From contig JBKPTC010000050.1 of the NCBI GenBank assembly GCA_046735355.1, positions 1-12,731 on the forward strand: a stretch of 12,731 nucleotides of DNA. Direction: 5' to 3'. The position numbers were made by a program, and so were the translations under genes. Positions 5,905 to 12,731 of this stretch are shown here, in pieces. Below the pieces are notes generated by a model. That model did no database searches. It had not been told where the DNA came from and saw nothing but the letters and a program-made list of their open reading frames with translations. Source of the stretch: DATAEU01 sp046735355. Lineage in GTDB: Bacteria; Actinomycetota; UBA4738; HRBIN12. Every line of letters begins with the position of its first letter. Position 1 is the stretch's first letter.

Positions 5905-6750
5905 ATGACCGAGTACGCCAACCCCGACGCGCTCGTCGACACGGATTGGCTCGAGGAGCACGCCGACGACCCGAACATCCGCGTCGTCGAGGTCGACGAG
6001 GACACGACGGCCTACGACAAGGGACACATCCGAGGCGCCGTCGGATGGAACTGGAGCACCGACCTGCACACCGCGGTCGGTCGCGACTACGTCGGCAAGG
6101 ACGAGCTGTCCGACCTCCTGTCGCGAGCGGGTGTCGGACCGGAGACGACCGTCGTGTTGTACGGCGGCAACAACAACTGGTTCGCGGCCTACGCGTACTG
6201 GATCCTGAAGCTGCGAGGCTTCGAAAACGTCAAGCTCCTGAACGGCGGGCGGAAGAAGTGGGAGCTCGAGAGCCGCGAGCTCACCCAGGACGTGCCGAGC
6301 CCGCAGCCGACCGGCTTCTCCATCTCCGGCGACGAGCGGCCCGAGATCCGCTCCCTTCGCGACGAGGTCATCTCGAAGGTCGGCACGGGCGTCGGTCTGA
6401 TCGACGTGCGCTCCCCGGAGGAGTTCCGTGGCGAGAAGCTCGCGCCCGACCACCTGCCGCAGGAGCAGTCGCAGGTCCCCGGTCACATTCCGGGCGCGGC
6501 GAACGTTCCATGGGCCAAGGCCGCCAACGAGGACGGAACCTTCAAGTCGGCCGACGAGCTCCGGGCGCTGTACGAGGCGGAGGGTCTCACGGCCGACAAG
6601 GAGGTCATCGCGTACTGCCGGATCGGCGAGCGTTCGAGCCACACCTGGTTCGCGCTCCAAGAGCTGCTCGGATACGACAACGTCAAGAACTACGACGGCT
6701 CGTGGACGGAGTACGGAAGCCTGGTCGGCGCTCCCGTCGAAAAGGGCTGA
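5905..6750 (+). CDS. Thiosulfate sulfurtransferase (tandem-domain rhodanese), mycobacterial CysA2/A3 type
   Basis: This cytoplasmic enzyme moves sulfane sulfur from a donor such as thiosulfate to a thiophilic acceptor through a persulfide on cysteine. Its 281 residues form two rhodanese domains, a non-catalytic one (about 1-125, with LYGGNNNWFAAYAYW and LLNGGRKKWEL) and a catalytic one (about 150-281) with LIDVRSPEEFRGE, HLPQEQSQVPGHIPGA, and the loop YCRIGERSSHTW carrying the catalytic C238. The C-terminus NVKNYDGSWTEYGSLVGAP matches the mycobacterial CysA2/CysA3 proteins as I remember them. I leave the symbol empty because cysA also names an unrelated sulfate-transport ATPase. The start has a near-perfect ribosome site. 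The carbonic-anhydrase-family gene follows after 2 bases, whereas in mycobacteria the partner is the unrelated sseC. A cysteine-rich leader ORF precedes it, suggesting control by sulfur supply. Confidence 0.96.
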   Translation: MTEYANPDALVDTDWLEEHADDPNIRVVEVDEDTTAYDKGHIRGAVGWNWSTDLHTAVGRDYVGKDELSDLLSRAGVGPETTVVLYGGNNNWFAAYAYWILKLRGFENVKLLNGGRKKWELESRELTQDVPSPQPTGFSISGDERPEIRSLRDEVISKVGTGVGLIDVRSPEEFRGEKLAPDHLPQEQSQVPGHIPGAANVPWAKAANEDGTFKSADELRALYEAEGLTADKEVIAYCRIGERSSHTWFALQELLGYDNVKNYDGSWTEYGSLVGAPVEKG

Positions 6751-6752
6751 GG

Positions 6753-7268
6753 TTGCAGGAGGCCGACCGGATCGTCCGGGCGAACCGCTCGTTCGCCGAC
6801 GGATTCGGCACCCGGACGCTCGAGGCCGCGCCTGCGCGCGGCCTCGTCGTCCTCACCTGCATGGACGCCCGGCTGGAACCGATGCGGTTCTGTGGGCTCG
6901 CCCCGGGGGACGCGCACGTCGTCCGGAACGCCGGCGGCCGGGCGAGCGACGACGCGATCCGCTCGCTGATCGTCTCGAGCCGGTTGCTCGGAACGCGCGA
7001 GTTCGTCGTGATCCATCACACCGAGTGCGGGATGGCGACGTTCACGGACGACGAGCTGCGCGCACGGCTTCACGAGGAGACCGGCGCGGACGCGTCGGAC
7101 CTCGAGTTCCTCCCGTTCTCGGACCTCGACCAAAGCGTCCGCGACGACGTCGATCGGATCCGGGCGGATCGTTTCCTGCCGGCCGACGCGGTCGTCGCCG
7201 GCTTCGTCTACGACGTGGGGACGGGCGAGCTGCGCGAGGTCGTCCCGGCCGGGTCGCGGGGCCGCTGA
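6753..7268 (+). CDS. Beta-carbonic anhydrase family protein (Rv1284-like; possible COS hydrolase)
   Basis: The 171-residue protein is read from a TTG at 6753, chosen because AAAGGG lies six bases upstream and it begins 2 bases after the sulfurtransferase stop. Zinc ligands and active-site residues are visible: C36, D38 and R40 in CMDARL, HVVRNAGG (55-62), and H89 and C92 in HHTECGM. The stretches DDAIRSL, SRLLGTREF and FTDDELRARL, and the end GFVYDVGTGELREVVP, follow the short mycobacterial enzyme Rv1284 closely. The default reaction is reversible hydration of CO2. Carbonyl sulfide hydrolase belongs to the same branch of the beta family, and CS2 hydrolase to the same superfamily. Co-transcription with a sulfurtransferase therefore makes a sulfur substrate possible. 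The choice between CO2, COS and CS2 cannot be made from these residues. Confidence 0.93.
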   Translation: MQEADRIVRANRSFADGFGTRTLEAAPARGLVVLTCMDARLEPMRFCGLAPGDAHVVRNAGGRASDDAIRSLIVSSRLLGTREFVVIHHTECGMATFTDDELRARLHEETGADASDLEFLPFSDLDQSVRDDVDRIRADRFLPADAVVAGFVYDVGTGELREVVPAGSRGR

Positions 7269-7307
7269 CCGTCTCGCCCCGATCGTCGCGGCGGCGGCCG
7301 CCGGAAC

Positions 7308-7327
7308 ACGCCGGGCACGCCCGGCGT
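7308..7327 (+). terminator. Terminator-like hairpin after the carbonic anhydrase gene
   Basis: ACGCCGGG-CACG-CCCGGCGT gives a perfect 8-bp GC-rich stem with a 4-base loop, followed by TATTCCT. It begins 39 bases after the stop codon. The T-tract is weak, as is common in high-GC bacteria. A perfect 12-bp palindrome CGGCGGCCGCCG (7292-7303) lies just upstream. The hairpin separates the sulfurtransferase unit from the SUF operon, though readthrough is possible. Confidence 0.5.
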
Positions 7328-7342
7328 TATTCCTACCGCTCA

Positions 7343-7374
7343 GGTGGACTTTGGGGATCCACCGTGGGTATCCT
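7343..7374 (+). promoter_or_regulatory. Candidate SUF operon promoter with dyad operator
   Basis: TATCCT (7369-7374) fits an actinobacterial -10 box and would start transcription near 7381, 33 bases before the sufB start. TGGACT (7345-7350) is a moderate -35 at 18-bp spacing. A dyad with arms GGTGGA (7343-7348) and TCCACC (7358-7363), separated by 9 bases, covers the -35 and the spacer, where a repressor would block polymerase. It does not resemble the IscR, cyanobacterial SufR or mycobacterial SufR sites as I remember them. Both promoter and operator are inferred. Confidence 0.4.
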
Positions 7375-7413
7375 CGGAACGAGGCCGAAGACCCCCAAGG
7401 GGAAGGATCCGAC

Positions 7414-8826
7414 GTGGCCGTTACGCAGGAAGAACATCTCCGCGAGCTGTCGAAGGGCTACCGGTTCGGCTGGCACGATCCCGAGCACGCCGTCTTCAAG
7501 CCGAAGAAGGGCCTGACGGAAGGCGTCGTCGAGGAGATCTCGGCCATCAAGAGCGAGCCCGACTGGATGCGGAAGTTCCGGCTGAAGTCGCTCAAGCACT
7601 TCCGGCAGCGACCCATGCCGTGGTGGGGCGCCGACCTGTCGACGATCGACTTCGACGACATCTACTACTACCTCCGGCCGACGGAGGGCCAGGCCAAGAC
7701 CTGGGACGACCTTCCGGATGACATCAAGGGCACGTGGGACCGGCTCGGCATCCCGGAGGCCGAGAAGAAGTACCTCGGCGGCGTCTCGGCGCAGTACGAG
7801 TCCGAGGTCGTCTATCACAAGATCCGCGACGAGCTGGAGTCGATGGGCGTGCTGTTCAGCGACATGGACGGCGCGCTGCGCGACCATCCGGATCTCGTCA
7901 GGGAGTACTTCGGGACGATCATCCCGCCCAACGACAACAAGTTCGCGGCGCTCAACTCGGCGGTGTGGTCGGGTGGGTCGTTCATCTACGTGCCGCCGGG
8001 CGTGCACGTCGACATCCCGCTGCAGGCCTACTTCCGCATCAACCAGGAGAACATGGGCCAGTTCGAGCGGACGCTGATCATCGCGGACGAGGGCTCGTAC
8101 GTGCACTACGTCGAGGGCTGCTCGGCGCCGATCTACACGAGCGACTCGCTGCACTCCGCGGTCGTCGAGATCGTGGCGAAGAAGGGCGCGCGCGTCCGGT
8201 ACACCACGATCCAGAACTGGTCGACCAACGTCTACAACCTCGTGACCAAGCGCGCGGCCGCCTACGAGGATGCGGTCATGGAGTGGGTCGACGGCAACAT
8301 CGGGTCGAAGACCACGATGAAGTACCCGTCGATCTATCTGCTCGGCAAGGGTGCGCGCGGTGAGGTGCTGAGCGTCGCGTTCGCCGGAAGGGGGATGCAC
8401 ACCGACGCCGGCGGCAAGGCCATCCACGCGGCGCCGTACACCACGTCGGTGCTGACGTCGAAGTCAGTCAGCAAGGACGGCGGTCGGACCGGCTACCGTG
8501 GGCTCGTCCGGGTCGAGCCGGGCGCGCACCACGCGAAGTCCAACGTCCGCTGCGACGCGCTGATCCTCGACGAGGAGTCGCGGTCCGACACGTATCCGTA
8601 CGTCGAGGTCGAGGAGGAGACGGCGCAGCTCGGCCACGAGGCGAGCGTCTCGCGGATCGGGGAGGACCAGCTCTTCTATCTCATGAGCCGCGGCCTGTCC
8701 GAGGCAGAGGCGAGCGCCATGATCGTGAATGGCTTCATCGAGCCCATCACGCGCGAGCTTCCGATGGAGTACGCGGTCGAGCTCAACCGCTTGATCGAGC
8801 TCCAGATGGAGGGCGCCATCGGGTAG
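7414..8826 (+). CDS. sufB: Fe-S cluster scaffold protein SufB
   Basis: SufB is the core subunit of the cytoplasmic SufBC2D scaffold on which iron-sulfur clusters are built. The product has 470 residues, the usual length, when started at the GTG at 7414, where GGAAGGA lies six bases upstream. An in-frame TTG at 7351 would add 21 unlikely residues and overlap the promoter dyad. Visible features are the GSFIYVPPGVHVDIPLQAYFR segment, EGCSAPIYTSDSLH with C236, the right-handed beta-helix core, and a C-terminal part with VRCDALILDEESRSDTYPY carrying C380, then GHEASVSRIGEDQLFYLMSRG with H408 and E409. The C380-to-H408 spacing equals that of the E. coli catalytic Cys405 and His433 as I recall it. 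It heads the operon, and a strong hairpin separates it from sufD. Confidence 0.98.
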   Translation: MAVTQEEHLRELSKGYRFGWHDPEHAVFKPKKGLTEGVVEEISAIKSEPDWMRKFRLKSLKHFRQRPMPWWGADLSTIDFDDIYYYLRPTEGQAKTWDDLPDDIKGTWDRLGIPEAEKKYLGGVSAQYESEVVYHKIRDELESMGVLFSDMDGALRDHPDLVREYFGTIIPPNDNKFAALNSAVWSGGSFIYVPPGVHVDIPLQAYFRINQENMGQFERTLIIADEGSYVHYVEGCSAPIYTSDSLHSAVVEIVAKKGARVRYTTIQNWSTNVYNLVTKRAAAYEDAVMEWVDGNIGSKTTMKYPSIYLLGKGARGEVLSVAFAGRGMHTDAGGKAIHAAPYTTSVLTSKSVSKDGGRTGYRGLVRVEPGAHHAKSNVRCDALILDEESRSDTYPYVEVEEETAQLGHEASVSRIGEDQLFYLMSRGLSEAEASAMIVNGFIEPITRELPMEYAVELNRLIELQMEGAIG

Positions 8827-8855
8827 CCGCGCCCGCGACCGGGGCGAGCAGTTCG

Positions 8856-8882
8856 AGAGGGCAGGCCGCGGGTCTGCCCTCT
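8856..8882 (+). terminator. Strong terminator-like hairpin between sufB and sufD
   Basis: The arms AGAGGGCAG (8856-8864) and CTGCCCTCT (8874-8882) are perfectly complementary. Allowing one G-U pair, the stem extends inward to 12 bp with loop GCG (8868-8870). TCCTTCGG follows, a weak T-tract, and the sufD ribosome site AAGGA (8891-8895) starts eight bases after the stem. It lies inside an operon, so it would reduce or process the downstream message rather than end it. It may also protect the 3' end of a sufB message. Confidence 0.6.
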
Positions 8883-8902
8883 TCCTTCGGAAGGAACGGA
8901 CG

Positions 8903-10213
8903 TTGACACAGAAGCAGGACACCGGGTTCGACGAGGCGTCGATCGCGCGCCTGCCCTCGCCCGGGTTCGTTCGCGGTCTCCGCGCGCAGGCGCTCGAGGA
9001 GTGGCGCGCGCTTCCGGTTCCGTCCCAGCAGACGGAGGAGTGGCGCTACACGGACCTCGAGTCGTTCGACGTCCGTGCGTTCGTGCCGTTCGCCGAGGGC
9101 GGACGCGCCGCGTCGCTCGACGACGTCGCGGCGGACGTGCAGGCGGCGGCCGGGGCGATCGGCGAGCGCGCGGGCCTGCAGATCCAGCGAAACTCCGAGG
9201 TGCTGATCACGCATCTCGACCCGGGGCTCGAGGCGAGGGGCGTCGTGTTCGGGGACCTCGACGCTGCGGCCGAGCGCCACCCCGATCTCGTCGAGAAGCA
9301 CCTGCACCAGCTCGTCGAGACGGGCCGGACGACGTTCACGGCGCTGCACGCCGCGTTCCGGACGGGGGGCACGTTCATCTACGTTCCGGCCGGCGTCGAG
9401 ATCGCGGCGCCGCTGCAGACGCTCACGTACGTCGACGCGCAGGGTGCGGCCGTCTTTCCGCGCACGCTGCTCATCGCCGACGAGGGCGCCGAGGTGACGT
9501 TCATCGATCGGTACGCGTCGCCGGCGGTGACCGCGTTCTCCGACGCGATCGTCGAGATCTTCGCGGGCGCCGGCTCACGGGTCCGGTACGTGAACCTCCA
9601 GGACTACGGCGACGGTGTGACGCACGTCGCGGTCCAGCGGATGCGGCTGTCGCGCGACGCCGACGTGAAGTCGCTCGGCGTGGCGTTCGGCGGCTCGCTG
9701 GCGCGCACGGAGGTCGAGAGCCTCCTCGCCGAGGACGGCGCGTCCAGCGAGCTGCTCGGGGTGTACTTCGGCGACGGCCAGCAGCACATCGACCACCGCT
9801 CGATCCAGGACCACATCGGCTCTCGGACTTCGAGCGACCTGCTCTACAAGGGCGCGATGCGCGACCACTCGAACGCGATCTACACGGGCACGGTGATCAT
9901 CGAGCACGGTGCGCACCGCTGCGACGCGTACCAGACCAACCGCAACATCCTGCTGTCCGACCACGCCAAGGCGCACTCGGTGCCGAACCTGGAGATCCTG
10001 ACGAACGACCCGACGCGGTGCGGTCACGCGGCCAGCGTCGGTCCCGTCGACGAGGACGAGATCTTCTACCTGCAGTCGCGCGGCATCCCGCGCGACGAGG
10101 CGACGCGGCTGATCGTCCGCGGGTTCTTCGCCGAGGTGCTGGATCGCATCGACATCCCCGAGGTACGCGACGGCGTCGAGGCGGCGATCGAGGCGGAGCT
10201 CGCCCGGGCCTGA
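8903..10213 (+). CDS. sufD: Fe-S cluster assembly protein SufD
   Basis: SufD is the SufB paralogue that completes the SufBC2D scaffold and is needed for iron acquisition by the complex. The product has 436 residues from a TTG at 8903, with AAGGA seven bases upstream and no better start nearby. Typical features are WRYTDLESFDVRAF (47-60), TGGTFIYVPAGVEIAAPLQT, TLLIADEGAEVTFIDRY, VYFGDGQQHIDHRSIQDHI, YQTNRNILLSD, and RCGHAASVGPVDEDEIFYLQSRG with C373 and H375, corresponding to the conserved His of E. coli SufD. It follows sufB after a 76-base gap that holds a strong hairpin, and precedes the Rieske gene by 13 bases. The rare start and the hairpin suggest less SufD than SufB is made. Confidence 0.97.
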   Translation: MTQKQDTGFDEASIARLPSPGFVRGLRAQALEEWRALPVPSQQTEEWRYTDLESFDVRAFVPFAEGGRAASLDDVAADVQAAAGAIGERAGLQIQRNSEVLITHLDPGLEARGVVFGDLDAAAERHPDLVEKHLHQLVETGRTTFTALHAAFRTGGTFIYVPAGVEIAAPLQTLTYVDAQGAAVFPRTLLIADEGAEVTFIDRYASPAVTAFSDAIVEIFAGAGSRVRYVNLQDYGDGVTHVAVQRMRLSRDADVKSLGVAFGGSLARTEVESLLAEDGASSELLGVYFGDGQQHIDHRSIQDHIGSRTSSDLLYKGAMRDHSNAIYTGTVIIEHGAHRCDAYQTNRNILLSDHAKAHSVPNLEILTNDPTRCGHAASVGPVDEDEIFYLQSRGIPRDEATRLIVRGFFAEVLDRIDIPEVRDGVEAAIEAELARA

Positions 10214-10226
10214 TGGGACGTCCGTG

Positions 10227-10568
10227 ATGGATCTCACGAGGATCTGCTCGGTGCACGACGTGCCGGCCGGTGAGGCGCGGCGATTCGAGATCGACCACCG
10301 GCCGATCGCGGTCGTCAACCTCGGCGAGGAGGGCTTCCGCGCGGTCGACGCGATCTGCTCGCACGCGCATTACTTCCTGGACGAGGGCGAGGTGGATGCG
10401 GACGACCGAACGATCGAGTGCCCGAAGCACGGATCGACGTTCGATCTGGACACCGGGCGGCCGACGACGCTGCCGGCGACGCAGCCGGTGCGCGCGTGGA
10501 ACGTGAAGATCGAGGGCGACGACGTCCTCGTGGACTACGACGAGAACGACGAGGTGAACGATGGCTGA
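10227..10568 (+). CDS. Rieske [2Fe-2S] ferredoxin-like protein of the SUF operon
   Basis: The 113-residue cytoplasmic protein has the Rieske cluster motifs: C44-S-H46 in ICSHAHYFLDEG, and C65-P-K-H68 in IECPKHGSTFDLDTG, which together bind one [2Fe-2S] cluster through two Cys and two His. It resembles the ferredoxin components of non-heme-iron oxygenases, and such a gene between sufD and sufC is known from other actinobacterial SUF operons. Its role there is not settled: electron supply for cluster assembly or a first client protein are both possible. The ATG at 10227 is preferred because GGGACG lies six bases before it; a GTG directly before (10224) is the alternative. Its last codons overlap the start of sufC by 8 bases, so their translation is probably coupled. 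Confidence 0.93.
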   Translation: MDLTRICSVHDVPAGEARRFEIDHRPIAVVNLGEEGFRAVDAICSHAHYFLDEGEVDADDRTIECPKHGSTFDLDTGRPTTLPATQPVRAWNVKIEGDDVLVDYDENDEVNDG

Positions 10569-11364
10569 CACGGCGATCGCGACGGCGACGCTTGAGATGC
10601 GTGATCTGCGGGCAAGCGTGGAGGGCAAGGAGATCCTGCGAGGGATCGACCTCACCGTCCGCCAGGGCGAGGTCCACGCGATGATGGGCCCGAACGGCTC
10701 GGGCAAGTCCACGCTCGCGAGCGTCCTGATGGGCCGTCCCGGCTACCAGGTGACCGGCGGGCGGGTGCTGTTCAACGGCGAGGACGTCCTCTCGCTCCCG
10801 GCCGACCAGCGGGCGCAGCGCGGGCTGTTCCTCGCGATGCAGTATCCGGTCGAGATCCCCGGGGTATCCGTCGTCAACTTCCTGCGGACGGCGTACCAAT
10901 CCGTCAAGGGCGACCAGGTCAGCGCGCTCGCGTTCCGAAAGCACATGAAGGAGAAGATGAATCTGCTGGGCGTCGACGACTCGATGGTCCAGCGGTACGT
11001 CAACCAGGGCTTCTCCGGCGGAGAGAAGAAGCGCAACGAGATCCTTCAGCTCGCGGTGCTCGAGCCGCAGATCGCGATCCTGGACGAGACCGACTCCGGG
11101 CTCGACATCGACTCCCTTCGGCAGGTCGCGACGGGCGTGGCGCAACTCATCGGCCCCGAGCTCGGCGTGCTCCTCATCACGCACTACCAGCGGATCCTGA
11201 ACTACATCACCCCCGACTTCGTTCACGTGATGATGAACGGCCGTATCGTGAAGTCGGGCGGAAAAGAGCTGGCACACGAGCTCGAGGAGAAGGGCTACGA
11301 GGGGATCCGGGCCGACCTGGATCTCCCGAAGGAGACGGGCGACGGTGCCGACGGGGGCGAGTGA
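10561..11364 (+). CDS. sufC: Fe-S cluster assembly ATPase SufC
   Basis: SufC is the ABC-type ATPase that drives conformational change of the SufBC2D scaffold in the cytoplasm. The 267 residues carry Walker A GPNGSGKST (43-51), Q-loop region LAMQYPVEIPGV, the SufC form of the signature FSGGEKKRNEI (151-161), Walker B IAILDE with D175 and E176, the D-loop SGLDID, and the switch His H208 in ITHYQR. All residues for ATP hydrolysis are present. The length is slightly above the usual 250 or so because of an acidic, Gly-rich tail. The ATG lies inside the end of the Rieske gene (8-base overlap), and sufS follows after 21 bases. Confidence 0.98.
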   Translation: MADTAIATATLEMRDLRASVEGKEILRGIDLTVRQGEVHAMMGPNGSGKSTLASVLMGRPGYQVTGGRVLFNGEDVLSLPADQRAQRGLFLAMQYPVEIPGVSVVNFLRTAYQSVKGDQVSALAFRKHMKEKMNLLGVDDSMVQRYVNQGFSGGEKKRNEILQLAVLEPQIAILDETDSGLDIDSLRQVATGVAQLIGPELGVLLITHYQRILNYITPDFVHVMMNGRIVKSGGKELAHELEEKGYEGIRADLDLPKETGDGADGGE

Positions 11365-11385
11365 CATGCGGGAGGCGCGGACGCG

Positions 11386-12633
<1,248 letters not shown>

Positions 12634-12641
12634 GGGGACCG

Positions 12642-12731
12642 ATGGCGCTCGACGACATCTACAAGGAAGTCATCCTCGATCACTACAAGAACCCGCGGAA
12701 CAAGCGCGAGCTTCCGGGCGCCACGCGCTCG
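12642..12731 (+). CDS. sufU: SufU sulfur-relay protein, 5' end only
   Basis: Thirty residues are visible before the window ends: MALDDIYKEVILDHYKNPRN and then KRELPGATRS. The LYxxxILDHYKNPRN-type opening is characteristic of SufU/IscU-family proteins. SufU is a zinc protein that accepts persulfide sulfur from SufS in Gram-positive bacteria. The zinc and relay cysteines lie beyond the window, so this cannot be distinguished by residues from IscU; the place right after sufS argues for SufU. AGGGGGA lies just before the ATG and overlaps the sufS stop region. Confidence 0.92.
   Translation, partial: MALDDIYKEVILDHYKNPRNKRELPGATRS

Noticed and set aside
5946..7268. One long plus-strand frame running through the sulfurtransferase into the carbonic anhydrase
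   Set aside because: The upstream two thirds is an out-of-frame reading of the sulfurtransferase. Only the part from the TTG at 6753 shows family motifs and a ribosome site.
7351..7413. sufB start at the TTG at 7351
   Set aside because: It lies inside the dyad, has no ribosome site, and adds residues not seen in SufB. The GTG at 7414 has GGAAGGA at proper spacing and gives the family length.

Overview
The window is high-GC DNA with dense, tightly packed genes, GTG and TTG starts, and a complete run of SUF iron-sulfur cluster genes in the order sufB-sufD-Rieske-sufC-sufS-sufU. It also carries a CysA-like thiosulfate sulfurtransferase very similar to the mycobacterial type and a small beta-carbonic anhydrase of the mycobacterial Rv1284 type. 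Together these point to an actinobacterium (Actinomycetota). I cannot place it lower than phylum from sequence alone.

Left part, all on the minus strand (about 1-5183). Reading in the direction of transcription: a NarL/FixJ response regulator; a soluble protein that joins a degenerate receiver domain to a histidine kinase; an unrecognised lipoprotein; dihydrolipoyl dehydrogenase (E3); and the E1 alpha subunit of a 2-oxoacid dehydrogenase, which runs off the left edge. E3 and E1 alpha are 9 bases apart and are surely one operon, probably continuing into E1 beta and E2 outside the window.

Right part, all on the plus strand (5255-12731). It opens with a sufT-like DUF59/MIP18 gene, divergent from the response regulator across a 71-base region that holds overlapping back-to-back -10 boxes. 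Next comes an untranslated region of about 270 bases carrying a short ORF that ends in a tandem Cys-Cys, then the sulfurtransferase and the carbonic-anhydrase-family enzyme with only 2 bases between them. A terminator-like hairpin and a probable promoter with a dyad separate these from the SUF operon. Within the SUF operon a strong terminator-like hairpin lies between sufB and sufD. sufU is cut off by the right edge.

How it fits together: SufS with SufU mobilises sulfur from cysteine, SufBCD is the scaffold, SufT and perhaps the Rieske protein help maturation, and the sulfurtransferase handles sulfane sulfur. The Cys-Cys leader ORF suggests that the sulfurtransferase/carbonic anhydrase pair is attenuated according to cysteine supply. 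The carbonic-anhydrase-like protein belongs to a group that includes carbonyl sulfide hydrolase, so it could also be a sulfide-releasing enzyme. The right part may therefore be one sulfur-supply and Fe-S-assembly locus. That reading is inference; the individual gene calls are solid.
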